Source: Streptomyces diastatochromogenes
GTDB taxonomy: Bacteria > Actinomycetota > Actinomycetes > Streptomycetales > Streptomycetaceae
Reading direction: 5' to 3'
Length of the DNA stretch: 64,000 nt
Assembly: GCF_002242805.1 (NCBI RefSeq)
Contig: NZ_MCGQ01000017.1
Location: forward strand, 1 to 64,000
Shown here: positions 41,973 through 50,278 of the stretch, piece by piece
Layout of the letters: each line of letters starts with the position of its first letter
How positions within the stretch are numbered: position 1 is the first letter of the stretch
Notes under the pieces: generated by a model
The model's input: only the letters and a program-made list of their open reading frames with translations
Database searches by the model: none
Told to the model about the DNA's origin: nothing
Made by a program: the position numbers and the translations under genes

Positions 41973-42925
41973 CAGGCGTTCCCCTCGGTGCTGTTCGTCC
42001 CGGTGGTGCCGTTCGTGCCGGTGGATCCGTCGGCCAGCACGCCGAGCAGGTCCTCGGCGAGTTCCGGCTTCAGCAGGCCGTGGGCGAGGGCCCGGTCGGC
42101 GGTCGCGCGGGCCATCGCGAGATAGCCCGCGACGGTCTGCGGGGCGTGTCTGCGCAACTCGGTGACGTGCGCGGCGACCGTGCCGGCGTCCCCGCGCGCG
42201 ACGGGGCCGGTGAGGGCCGCGTCACCGGAGCGCAGGGCGTTGTCCAGGGCGGCGCCGAGGAGCGGGCCGAGCATCCGGTCGGGGGCCTCGACGCCCGCCG
42301 TGCGCAGCAGCTCCATGGACTGGGCGACCAGGGTCACCAGGTGGTTGGCGCCGAGGGCCAGGGCCGCGTGGTAGAGCGGGCGGTTCTCCTCGCTGATCCA
42401 CTCGGGCTCGCCGCCCATCTCGATGACCAGTGCCTCGGCGGCCAGGCGCAGTTCCTCGGGCGCGGTGACGCCGAAGGAGCAGCCCGCCAGTCGCTGGACG
42501 TCCACCGGGGTGCCGGTGAAGGTCATCGCCGGGTGCAATGCCAGGGGCAGCGCGCCCGCGCGCAGGGCGGGGTCGAGGACCTTCGCGCCGTACCGCCCGG
42601 AGGTGTGCACGAGCAACTGTCCCGGCCGTACGGCGCCGGTCTCGGCGAGGCCGGCGACCAGGCCGGGCAGGGCGTCGTCGGGGACGGTGAGCAGGACCAG
42701 GTCGGCGCGCTGGAGGACCTCGGCGGGCGGTACCAGCGGCACGTCGGGGAGCATCGTCTCGGCGCGCCTGCGGGAGGCTTCGGAGACCCCGGAGACGGCC
42801 ACCGGGCGGTGCCCGGCGAGCTGGAGGGACGCGGCCAGGGCGGGGCCCACGCGTCCGGCGCCGACGACGCCGACGGTGAGCCGCGCGGGGCGCTCCTTGA
42901 GGTCTGGCTGGTGGTCTGTACTCAC
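41972..42925 (-). CDS. Rossmann-like/DUF2520 oxidoreductase-type protein, first gene of the panC-nad operon
   Basis: A 317-residue protein with an NAD(P)-binding N-terminus (VGVVGAGRVGPALAASL, about residues 18-34; LVLLTVPDDALPGLV) and a helical C-terminal domain of DUF2520 type (WISEENRPLYHAALALGANHLVTL). The overall build resembles 6-phosphogluconate dehydrogenase-like and ketopantoate reductase-like enzymes. Position directly before panC suggests it may supply pantoate by reducing ketopantoate; this is inference. GTG 42925 has GGGAAGG upstream. A short Thr/Gly/Asn-rich tail ends the protein. Confidence 0.85.
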   Translation of the reverse strand: MSTDHQPDLKERPARLTVGVVGAGRVGPALAASLQLAGHRPVAVSGVSEASRRRAETMLPDVPLVPPAEVLQRADLVLLTVPDDALPGLVAGLAETGAVRPGQLLVHTSGRYGAKVLDPALRAGALPLALHPAMTFTGTPVDVQRLAGCSFGVTAPEELRLAAEALVIEMGGEPEWISEENRPLYHAALALGANHLVTLVAQSMELLRTAGVEAPDRMLGPLLGAALDNALRSGDAALTGPVARGDAGTVAAHVTELRRHAPQTVAGYLAMARATADRALAHGLLKPELAEDLLGVLADGSTGTNGTTGTNSTEGNA

Positions 42926-43097
42926 GCGACGGCGGCCTTCCCGTTCCAGTCCGCTCTGGGTACCGGACGATTTCTCGTCATGTTAACGCTATCGGGTTGA
43001 ACGGCGGCCGGTTGTCCACAGGCTGTGGGTTTCGCCACGCTCCGGCCGCGGGGAAATTCCGCTGCCGCGCGCGACCGTGCGGGGCATCATCCACGGC

Positions 43098-44270
43098 ATG
43101 ACTGATGCGACTGAGCAGGGCGAAGAGCGGACGGCGCAGGAGCAGTTGCGGGAACGCCGCGCGACCGCCTACCGGAAGGCCACGCGCGTCCTCGCGCGCG
43201 TGGGCCTGCGCGCCTCGATCCGCGAACGGCTCGCGCTGCTCCAGGAGGCGGCGTCCGAGGTGTACGACCTGGACGAACCGGTGGACGTGTACGGCGACCG
43301 GATCGTCGCGACGCTGGAGGAGCGGGTCGCCGCCCTGCTGGGCACGGAGGCCGCCGCGTTCTTCCCGACCGGCACGATGGCCCAGCAGGTGGCCCTGCGC
43401 TGCTGGGCGGCCCGGACCGGCAACGGCACGGTGGCCCTGCACGGGCTCGCCCACCCCGAGGTGCATGAACGCAACGCCTTCCGCGAGGTCAGCGGCCTGC
43501 GCACGGTGCGTGTGACCGAGGAGCCCCGACTGCCCACGGCCGCGGAGATACGTGACTTCGAGGAGCCCTTCGGGGCGTTGATGCTGGAGCTGCCGCTCAG
43601 GGACGCCGGTTTCGTGCTGCCCTCCTGGGAGGAGCTGACGGACGTCGTGGAGGCGGCGCGGGAGCGGGACGCGGTGGTGCACTTCGACGGCGCGCGCCTG
43701 TGGGAGTCGACCGTCCGCTTCGGGCGCCCCCTGTACGAGATCGCGGACCTGGCGGACAGCGTCTACGTGTCGTTCTACAAGTCCCTCGACGGCTTCGGCG
43801 GCGCCGCGCTGGCCGGCCCGAAGACGCTGGTCGAGGAGGCGAAGACGTGGCGGCACCGCTACGGCGGGATGATCTTCCAGCAGTTCCCGACCGCACTGGC
43901 GGCACTCGTCGGCCTGGAGCGGGAGCTGCCCCGCCTGCCGGAGTACGTGCGCCACGCGCGCGTGGTGGCCGCCGCGCTGCGCGAGGGGTTCGCCCGGGCC
44001 GGGGTGCCCTGGGTGCGCGTGCACCCCGAGGAGCCGCACACCCACCAGTTCCAGGTCTGGCTGCCGTACGACCCGGACGTACTGCTGGAGGCGGCCGTAC
44101 GCCAGGCCGAGGAGACCGGGATCTACCTCTTCGTCGGGCCCTGGGATGCCAAGGGGCCGGGACTGTCCTCGATCGAGGTGACCGTGACCGCCGCCGGCCT
44201 GGAGTGGACGGCGGACGACGTGCGGGCGGCGGTCACGGACTTCGCGGCGCGCTTGCCGGAGCGGGCGTAG
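43098..44270 (+). CDS. PLP-dependent aldolase/lyase of the threonine aldolase (beta-eliminating lyase) family
   Basis: A 390-residue fold-type I PLP enzyme. FFPTGTMAQQVALRCWA and HGLAHPEVHE bind the cofactor phosphate and ring, VHFDGARLWES gives the Asp and Arg, and the Schiff-base Lys is in SFYKSLDGFGG. Low-specificity L-threonine aldolases cleave threonine to glycine and acetaldehyde; the substrate is not certain. The conserved core starts well after ATG 43098. Divergent from the panC operon and followed at 11 bp by a convergent small gene. Confidence 0.87.
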   Translation: MTDATEQGEERTAQEQLRERRATAYRKATRVLARVGLRASIRERLALLQEAASEVYDLDEPVDVYGDRIVATLEERVAALLGTEAAAFFPTGTMAQQVALRCWAARTGNGTVALHGLAHPEVHERNAFREVSGLRTVRVTEEPRLPTAAEIRDFEEPFGALMLELPLRDAGFVLPSWEELTDVVEAARERDAVVHFDGARLWESTVRFGRPLYEIADLADSVYVSFYKSLDGFGGAALAGPKTLVEEAKTWRHRYGGMIFQQFPTALAALVGLERELPRLPEYVRHARVVAAALREGFARAGVPWVRVHPEEPHTHQFQVWLPYDPDVLLEAAVRQAEETGIYLFVGPWDAKGPGLSSIEVTVTAAGLEWTADDVRAAVTDFAARLPERA

Positions 44271-44281
44271 CTCGGGCGTAG

Positions 44282-44488
44282 CTACAGCGCGCGGAGGCGC
44301 AGCCAGCGCTCCAGGAGATGCCGCAGTCGCCCGCGGGCCGGGCGCTCGGCGAGGACCGCGCGAAGGCGCCGGTAGTCGCGCAGCTCGCGCATCAGGTCGC
44401 GGTCGTGACGGCCCGGCGCGGGCGGGTCGGGCTCGCCGTGCAGGCGGGCGCGGTAGGTGTCGAGGAGGTACTGCTGCGTGATGCTCAT
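44282..44488 (-). CDS. Small basic hypothetical protein (68 residues)
   Basis: Encodes a 68-residue, Arg/Leu-rich, probably helical protein (DLMRELRDYRRLRAVLAERPARG). A ribosome site GAGAAGG lies 9 nt before ATG 44488. No family recognised, no signal peptide. It is divergent from the ArsR-type regulator gene and shares the 160-bp intergenic region that holds the 33-bp palindrome, so it could be that regulator's target. Confidence 0.6.
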   Translation of the reverse strand: MSITQQYLLDTYRARLHGEPDPPAPGRHDRDLMRELRDYRRLRAVLAERPARGRLRHLLERWLRLRAL

Positions 44489-44584
44489 GGCGGATCGCCT
44501 TCTCGGGACGTGGCTGATCGGTGACTGATCGGGCTCCGCGGCTGCCCCGGTGTCCTCAAGGCTGCTCCTGCTCGGAGCGGATGT

Positions 44585-44617
44585 CCCGTGGATTGACGGC
44601 TGCCGTCAATCCACGGG
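44585..44617. promoter_or_regulatory. 33-bp perfect palindrome, candidate ArsR-type operator
   Basis: CCCGTGGATTGACGGC (44585-44600), one central T, then GCCGTCAATCCACGGG (44602-44617): 16-bp perfect inverted arms. The core TTGACGGC-T-GCCGTCAA looks like a dimeric winged-helix site. It lies 34 bp upstream of the regulator's start codon and 97 bp from the divergent small gene. Confidence 0.75.
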
Positions 44618-44650
44618 GCGCTGTCAGTGGCCGGGTGCACCATGGAGGGC

Positions 44651-45754
44651 ATGAGCGTGGCCATCGACATCGCCGGACTGCCGCCGGAGCGGGTATCCGT
44701 CGTGCCCTCCCCGCTGGCAGAGCTGGGGATGGCGCTGCACGCGCTCAGCGAGCCCGGCCACCACCCGCAGCTGCAGGGCTGGGTGACAGCCGTGTCGACC
44801 CGGCTGGACCCGGGCCTGGCCGACCGGCTGTGCGAGGCCGACTTCCTGTGGCGCACGACGTTCTCCGACGTCTTCGCCCCGTTCGCCGGGATCCCCGGCG
44901 GGCGCGCGCAACCGGGCGCCACCCTCGCCGAGGAACTGGACCAGCTGGACCTGCTGACGGACGAGCAGTTCGTCCACGCGGCCCTGGAGTTCACCTGCCA
45001 GCTGCGCTACGACATCGCCGAGCCCGGCCCGCTCGACGATCCGGTGCTGCGCCGGCGCTCCTTGGAGCTGGCCGCCGCGCGCGGTGCCGTCCAGGAGCGG
45101 TTCACCCTGCGGCTGCTGGACGACCCGCCGGCCGTCCGCGCCTGGTTCCGGCAGCTCATGCTCGACTGTGACGAGGCCTTCTTCGCCGACACCTGGGCCC
45201 GGCTCCAGCCCCAGCTCGCTGCGGACGCCCGGCACAAGACCGAACTGCTGCGCCACAAGGGCCTCGGCGAGGCCCTCGCCTCGCTCTCCGGTGCCGTCTC
45301 GCTGGACGAGGAGGCCGGGCTCATCACGGTCGACAAGCTCCTGGTGGGGCGGACGGCCATCGGCGACGGCGGCCTGGTCCTGGTGCCGACCAGCCTCGGC
45401 TGGCCGCATGTGATGGTCCTGCACCGGTACGGCTGGCAGCCCACGATCACCTATCCCGTCAGCGGCTCCCACCCGCAGGTGCCGTCCGTCGAGCAGCTCA
45501 CGCGCCGCCTGGAGGCGCTGGCCCACCCGGTGCGGATGCGGCTGTGCCGCCATCTGGCCCGCTCCCAGCACACCACGAGCGAGCTGGCGGACGCGCACGG
45601 CATGTCCGCCCCCGAGATATCCCGGCACCTGGCAGTGCTGAAGAAGGCGGGCCTGATCACGAGCGGCCGCCGCGGCCGGTACGTCCAGCACCAGCTGGAC
45701 CTGTCCGCGGTGGCCCGCCTGGGCAGCGACTTCATCGAGGGCGTCCTGCGCTAG
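44651..45754 (+). CDS. ArsR-type winged-helix regulator with N-terminal DUF5937-like domain
   Basis: A 367-residue regulator. The C-terminal 90 residues are an ArsR winged helix (LEALAHPVRMRLCRHLARSQ, ELADAHGMSAPEISRHLAVL, KKAGLITSGRRGRYVQHQL). The long N-terminal part (about 1-260) has no Cys metal motif and matches the DUF5937 type often found in Streptomyces ArsR proteins, so it probably senses an organic ligand rather than metal. The start is uncertain: ATG 44651 is used, but GGAGGG is better spaced from GTG 44657, and ATG 44642 is also in frame. A 33-bp palindrome precedes it. Confidence 0.85.
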   Translation: MSVAIDIAGLPPERVSVVPSPLAELGMALHALSEPGHHPQLQGWVTAVSTRLDPGLADRLCEADFLWRTTFSDVFAPFAGIPGGRAQPGATLAEELDQLDLLTDEQFVHAALEFTCQLRYDIAEPGPLDDPVLRRRSLELAAARGAVQERFTLRLLDDPPAVRAWFRQLMLDCDEAFFADTWARLQPQLAADARHKTELLRHKGLGEALASLSGAVSLDEEAGLITVDKLLVGRTAIGDGGLVLVPTSLGWPHVMVLHRYGWQPTITYPVSGSHPQVPSVEQLTRRLEALAHPVRMRLCRHLARSQHTTSELADAHGMSAPEISRHLAVLKKAGLITSGRRGRYVQHQLDLSAVARLGSDFIEGVLR

Positions 45755-45776
45755 GCGCTCCGCTGACTGTGCCGAT

Positions 45777-45864
45777 ATGCGGCTACCGCCGCGGGGCCGC
45801 GATGTGCCGTCGATCGCCTGCGGCACCGTCGTGGCTGGTCGCGCCCACGCGGCGGTAGCCGCAT
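45777..45864. repeat. 17-bp inverted repeat enclosing part of the dispersed element
   Basis: ATGCGGCTACCGCCGCG (45777-45793) and its exact complement CGCGGCGGTAGCCGCAT (45848-45864) are separated by 54 bp. The right arm lies within the dispersed element. The whole could fold as a large stem-loop and may act as a terminator between the two convergent genes. Confidence 0.7.
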
Positions 45865-45892
45865 GTCAAGCACGGCCCCGCGCCCCTTCAGG
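45816..45892. repeat. Dispersed Streptomyces intergenic repeat, copy B
   Basis: GTCGTGGCTGGTCGCGCCCA followed by CGCGGCGGTAGCCGCATGTC and CCCCGCGCCCCTTCAGG. It matches copy A at 12431-12493 in the same orientation and copy C at 19151-19288 inverted. Confidence 0.65.
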
Positions 45893-45929
45893 GCGCTGCC
45901 GAACTGCGGCGGACTTCGCCGAGGGGGCG

Positions 45930-46601
45930 TCAGCCGTGGCCGCCGGCCCGCACCAGTCCGGTCTCGTACGCCAGCACCACCACCTGCACGCGGTCGCGCA
46001 GGCCGAGCTTGGTCAGGATGCGGCCCACATGGGTCTTCACCGTCGCCTCGGACAGCACCAGCCGGGCCGCGATCTCGCCGTTCGACAGGCCCTGCGCGAC
46101 CAGCACCATGACCTCGCGCTCCCGGTCGGTGAGCCGCTCCAGCTCCTTGTGCTGGGGCTCCCGGCCGGCGGAGGGCAGCATCGGCGCGAACCGGTCCAGC
46201 AGGCGCCGGGTGGTGGAGGGCGCCACCACCGCGTCGCCGCTGTGCACGGAGCGGATGGCCGTCAGCAGCTCGCCGGGCGGCACGTCCTTGAGCATGAAGC
46301 CGGAGGCGCCCGCCTTCAGCCCGGAGAAGGCGTACTCGTCCAGGTCGAAGGTGGTCAGGATGAGCACCTTCGGCGGGTTCGGCTCCTGGCAGATGCGGCG
46401 GGTGGCCTCCACGCCGTCCAGCTTCGGCATGCGCACGTCCATCAGGACGACGTCGACGTCGGTGGACCGCACCACCTGAAGGGCCTCGACCCCGTCACCC
46501 GCCTCCGCGACGACCTCCATGTCCGGCTGGGCGGCGAGCACCATCCGGAACCCGGTGCGCAGCAGCACCTGGTCGTCGACGAGCATCACGCGGATCGTCA
46601 T
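45930..46601 (-). CDS. NarL/LuxR-type response regulator
   Basis: A 223-residue two-component regulator. The receiver has acidic residues in MLVDDQ, phosphorylation site Asp55 (VVLMDVRMP) and Lys in FMLKDVPPG; the C-terminal LuxR-type helix-turn-helix (about 158-215) has LTDREREVMVLVAQGLSNGEI and SEATVKTHVGRIL. ATG 46601 has GAGGA well placed; an upstream ATG at 46616 does not. It pairs with the histidine kinase 74 bp upstream in the same direction. The stimulus is unknown. Confidence 0.92.
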   Translation of the reverse strand: MTIRVMLVDDQVLLRTGFRMVLAAQPDMEVVAEAGDGVEALQVVRSTDVDVVLMDVRMPKLDGVEATRRICQEPNPPKVLILTTFDLDEYAFSGLKAGASGFMLKDVPPGELLTAIRSVHSGDAVVAPSTTRRLLDRFAPMLPSAGREPQHKELERLTDREREVMVLVAQGLSNGEIAARLVLSEATVKTHVGRILTKLGLRDRVQVVVLAYETGLVRAGGHG

Positions 46602-46675
46602 CGGGTCCTCTTCCATTGGCTCTGGGGGTTGCTCTGGGGGGCGTGACAGGTGTCAACAGGGGGCGTGCGGCGGCG

Positions 46676-47881
46676 TCAGTGCGCCGGTTTGAGCGGGAGC
46701 AGCACGCTGATGCGGAATCCTCCGCCCGGGCGCGGCCCGGCGTCCAGGGTGCCGCCGACCATGCCGACCCGCTCGCGCATGCCGATCAGGCCGTGCCCCT
46801 GGCCGTCGGCGCCGCCCTCTTCGTACAGCTCGTGCGGGGCGCCCTTACCGTCGTCCTCGACGAGCAGGCCGAGCCCGTCGTCGAAGTACACCAGCCGCAC
46901 GCTCGCGCCCGCGTTGGGCCCGCCGTGCTTGCGGGTGTTGGTGAGCGCCTCCTGCACGATGCGGTACGCGGTCAGCTCCACCCCGCTGGGCAGCGGGCGC
47001 GGGGTGCCCTCGACCTTGAAGTCGACGGGCAGACCGGAACTGCGGCACTGCTCGATGAGGTCGTCGATCTGCTCGACGTCCGGCTGCGGGACGTACTCCC
47101 CGCTCTCCTGGTGCTCGCCGGTGCGCAGCACGCCCAGCAGGCGGCGCATCTCGGCGAGGGCCTGACGGCCGGTGGAGGAGATCGTCTCCAGGGCCTTCTT
47201 CGCCTGGTCGGGGGCGGCGTCCAGGACGTAGGCGGCGCCGTCGGCCTGGACCACCATCACCGACACGTTGTGCGCCACGACGTCGTGCAGCTCGCGCGCG
47301 ATCCGGGCGCGCTCGGCGGCGACCGCCACCTTCGCCTGTGCCTCGCGCTCCTTCTCCAGCCGGGCGGCACGCTCCTCCAGCTGGGCGAAGTAGGCCCGGC
47401 GGGTGCGCATGGAGTCGCCGAGCACCCAGGCCAGGGCGAACGGCACGGTCTGGAACACCCCGATCGCCAGCTGGCCGAGCGCGCTGGACTCGTGGTCCGG
47501 CCAGCGGATCTGCGCCAGGGCGGCCGCGGTCAGACTGACGAAGAGCGCGAGCCGGGAGGCCCAGCGCGCGCCGACCGCGGCGACCGTGTAGGTGATCACC
47601 AGCATGGCGAAGTCGGCCGCGGTCGTCTCGATGTCCAGGACCAGCTGGGCCAGCCCGGTCACGAGAGCCAGCAGCAGCATCGGCTCCGGGTAGCGACGGC
47701 GCAGCGCCACGACGACGCACAGGACGGCGGACACCGCCCACCCGCCGCCCATCGGCATGTGGTGGCCGGGCACGCGGCTCTGACTCACCACGCTCACGCC
47801 GGAAAGCCCGAACAGGACGACGGCCCAGAAGCTGTCGACCCACGTCGGGTGCCTGCGGAGGAAGTCATAGAGGCGCTGCAC
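46676..47881 (-). CDS. NarX/DesK-type sensor histidine kinase
   Basis: A 401-residue kinase with four or five N-terminal membrane helices (about 15-160) and little extracytoplasmic sequence, so it probably senses within or at the membrane. The HisKA_3 motif ELHDVVAHNVSVMVVQADG carries the phospho-acceptor His; the ATPase domain has YRIVQEALTNTRKHG, VEDDGKGAP and GHGLIGMRERVGMVGG. GTG 47881 is preceded exactly 7 nt upstream by TACTCT without a ribosome site, suggesting a leaderless message. Partner of the NarL-type regulator downstream. Confidence 0.92.
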   Translation of the reverse strand: MQRLYDFLRRHPTWVDSFWAVVLFGLSGVSVVSQSRVPGHHMPMGGGWAVSAVLCVVVALRRRYPEPMLLLALVTGLAQLVLDIETTAADFAMLVITYTVAAVGARWASRLALFVSLTAAALAQIRWPDHESSALGQLAIGVFQTVPFALAWVLGDSMRTRRAYFAQLEERAARLEKEREAQAKVAVAAERARIARELHDVVAHNVSVMVVQADGAAYVLDAAPDQAKKALETISSTGRQALAEMRRLLGVLRTGEHQESGEYVPQPDVEQIDDLIEQCRSSGLPVDFKVEGTPRPLPSGVELTAYRIVQEALTNTRKHGGPNAGASVRLVYFDDGLGLLVEDDGKGAPHELYEEGGADGQGHGLIGMRERVGMVGGTLDAGPRPGGGFRISVLLPLKPAH

Positions 47882-47999
47882 GTAACCCAGAGTAGGGAAA
47901 CGAGATGCGTGCAGGGGTCAACCGGAGGGCCGATCCGCACGGGGCACGCGTACTCCGCAAGGTGGATGCCGTGATCACCTGTGTGCCTAGTCTGTCCCG

Positions 48000-49088
48000 G
48001 TGACGGATGAGGCGACGGCGGAGAGCATCCGCGAGGGACGCGGCTGGCGGGAGGCGACCCAGGAGGCGCTCTACGGCCCGCACGGCTTCTACCGGCGGCC
48101 CGAGGGCCCGGCCGGTCACTTCCGTACGTCCGTGCACGCGTCCGCGCTGTTCGCGGGCGCCGTGGCCCGGCTGCTGTGCCGGGTCGACGAGGCGCTCGGA
48201 CGGCCGCCGACGCTGGACTTCGTCGACATGGGCGCCGGACGCGGGGAGCTGGTGACCGGCGTGCTCGCCGCCCTACCGGCCGACGTGGCCGCCCGCGCGC
48301 GCGGGTACGCCGTCGAGATCGCGGGCCGTCCGGCGGGCCTGGACGAGCGGATCACCTGGCTGAGCGAGCCCCCGGACGCGATCACCGGGCTGCTGTTCGC
48401 CAACGAGTGGCTGGACAACGTGCCCGTGGACGTCGCCGAGGTGGACCCGGCAGGCGTGCCCCGGCTGGTGCTCGTCGCGGCGGACGGCACCGAGCGGCTC
48501 GGGGAGCCGGTGTCGGGCGCGGACGCGGACTGGCTGGCGCGATGGTGGCCGCTGCCGGGCGAGGAGGGGCTGCGCGCGGAGATCGGGCTGCCCAGGGACC
48601 TGGCGTGGGCGGCCGCGGTGGACCGGGTGGCGCGGGGGCTCGCGGTGGCCGTGGACTACGCGCACACCGCAGACGCGCGCCCCCCGTTCGGGACGCTCAC
48701 CGGCTTCCGGGAGGGGCGCGAGACGACGCCCGTGCCGGACGGGTCGTGCGACATCACAGCGCACGTGGCACTGGACGCGTGCACGGCGGCGTGCACGTCG
48801 CTCCGCACAACGGCTCGCACGGCGCACACGCCCCTCGATACGGCGCGCACGCCCTCCGACACGGCGCGCGCACTCCCTGCCGCGCGCCTGCTCACGCAAC
48901 GCGCCGCACTGCGCGCCCTGGACCTCACCGGCGCACGCCCCCCGCTCACGCTTGCCTCCACGGACCCCTCGGCCTACGTACGCGCCCTCGCAAGCGCCGG
49001 CGAGGCCGCCGAACTCACCGCCCCGGGCGGCCTCGGCGACTTCGGCTGGCTGCTTCAGCCAGTGGGAATCCCGGACCCACTCCCCTAG
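48000..49088 (+). CDS. MidA/NDUFAF7-family SAM-dependent protein methyltransferase
   Basis: A 362-residue protein of the DUF185 family. The start YGPHGFYRR (substrate-side loop), SAM motif VDMGAGRGELVTGVL and GLLFANEWLDNVPVDVAEV are family hallmarks. The human member NDUFAF7 dimethylates an Arg of complex I subunit NDUFS2, the NuoD homologue. Here the 3' neighbour, converging 10 bp away, is an orphan nuoD, a striking match. Residues about 255-300 are a Thr/Ala-rich insert (repeats like HTPLDTARTPSDTAR) not expected in the family. GTG 48000 lies exactly 6 nt after TAGTCT: probably leaderless. Confidence 0.85.
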   Translation: MTDEATAESIREGRGWREATQEALYGPHGFYRRPEGPAGHFRTSVHASALFAGAVARLLCRVDEALGRPPTLDFVDMGAGRGELVTGVLAALPADVAARARGYAVEIAGRPAGLDERITWLSEPPDAITGLLFANEWLDNVPVDVAEVDPAGVPRLVLVAADGTERLGEPVSGADADWLARWWPLPGEEGLRAEIGLPRDLAWAAAVDRVARGLAVAVDYAHTADARPPFGTLTGFREGRETTPVPDGSCDITAHVALDACTAACTSLRTTARTAHTPLDTARTPSDTARALPAARLLTQRAALRALDLTGARPPLTLASTDPSAYVRALASAGEAAELTAPGGLGDFGWLLQPVGIPDPLP

Positions 49089-49098
49089 GGCCTGCGGC

Positions 49099-50247
49099 TC
49101 ACTTGTCGATGTCCCCGACCACGAAGAACATCGACCCCAGGATCGCCACCATGTCCGCCACCAGCGTCCCCGGCAGCAGCTCGGTCAGCGCCTGGATGTT
49201 GTTGTAGGACGCGGAGCGCAGCTTCAGCCGGTACGGGGTCTTCTCGCCCTTGCTGACCAGGTAGTAGCCATTGATGCCGAGCGGGTTCTCGGTCCACGCG
49301 TAGGTGTGCCCCTCGGGCGCCTTCAGCACCTTGGGCAGCCGCTGGTTGATCGGCCCGGGAGGCAGCTCGGCGACCCGGTCCAGGCAGGCGTCGGCGAGGT
49401 CGAGCGCGTTGTGGGTCTGCTCCAGGAGCACCTCGAAGCGGGCGAGGCAGTCGCCCTCGCTCCGGGTGACGACCTTCAGCGTGTCCTGGAGGTCGCCGTA
49501 GGCCAAGTACGGCTCGTCGCGGCGCAGATCGAAGTCGACGCCCGAGGCGCGCGCGATGGGCCCGCTCACGCCATAGGCGTGCACGGTCTCCGGCGCGAGC
49601 TTCCCCACGTCCCGCGTCCGCCCCCGGAAGATCTCGTTGCCGAGCACCAGGTCGTCGAAGACGTCCATACGAGAGCGCACGGCGGCGACGGCGGCACGCG
49701 CGCGTGCCGTCCATCCGGCCGGCAGGTCCTCCTTGAGGCCGCCGACGCGGTTGAACATGTAGTGCATGCGCCCGCCGGAGACCTCCTCCATGACGTTCTG
49801 GAGCACCTCGCGCTCCCGGAACGCGTAGAAGACCGGCGTGATCCCGCCCAGCTCCAGCGGGTAGGACCCGAGGAACATCAGGTGGTTCAGCACCCGGTTC
49901 AGCTCGGCGAGCAGCGTGCGCGTCCACACCGCGCGCTCAGGCACCTCCATGCCGAGCATCCGCTCCACGGCGAGGACCACGCCCAGCTCGTTCGAGAACG
50001 CCGACAGCCAGTCGTGGCGGTTGGCGAGCATGATGATCTGCCGGTAGTCGCGCGCCTCGAAGAGCTTCTCCGCGCCCCGGTGCATGTAGCCGATCACCGG
50101 CTCCGCATGGACGATGCGCTCCCCGTCCAGCACGAGCTTGAGCCGCAGCACGCCGTGCGTGGACGGATGCTGGGGGCCGATGTTGAGCACCATGTCCGTG
50201 CTCTCGGCGGCGCCGCCGATGCCGACCGTGGTCTCCGTCGCAGTCAT
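49099..50247 (-). CDS. nuoD: Orphan NADH-quinone oxidoreductase subunit D-like protein (NuoD2)
   Basis: A 382-residue 49-kDa-subunit homologue, shorter than standard NuoD. The quinone-site loop GPQHPSTHGVLRL is present (His31 corresponds to His59 of bovine NDUFS2). Arg57 in GYMHRGAEKL aligns with bovine Arg85, the NDUFAF7 methylation target. The quinone-binding Tyr108 position is Trp80 (HDWLSAF). No other nuo genes are nearby. It might form an alternative complex or replace NuoD under some conditions. ATG 50247 starts MTATETTVG; the ordinary nuo operon should lie elsewhere. Confidence 0.9.
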   Translation of the reverse strand: MTATETTVGIGGAAESTDMVLNIGPQHPSTHGVLRLKLVLDGERIVHAEPVIGYMHRGAEKLFEARDYRQIIMLANRHDWLSAFSNELGVVLAVERMLGMEVPERAVWTRTLLAELNRVLNHLMFLGSYPLELGGITPVFYAFREREVLQNVMEEVSGGRMHYMFNRVGGLKEDLPAGWTARARAAVAAVRSRMDVFDDLVLGNEIFRGRTRDVGKLAPETVHAYGVSGPIARASGVDFDLRRDEPYLAYGDLQDTLKVVTRSEGDCLARFEVLLEQTHNALDLADACLDRVAELPPGPINQRLPKVLKAPEGHTYAWTENPLGINGYYLVSKGEKTPYRLKLRSASYNNIQALTELLPGTLVADMVAILGSMFFVVGDIDK

Positions 50248-50278
50248 GGACCCAGTTTCCCCTACGTACGCTTGCTCC

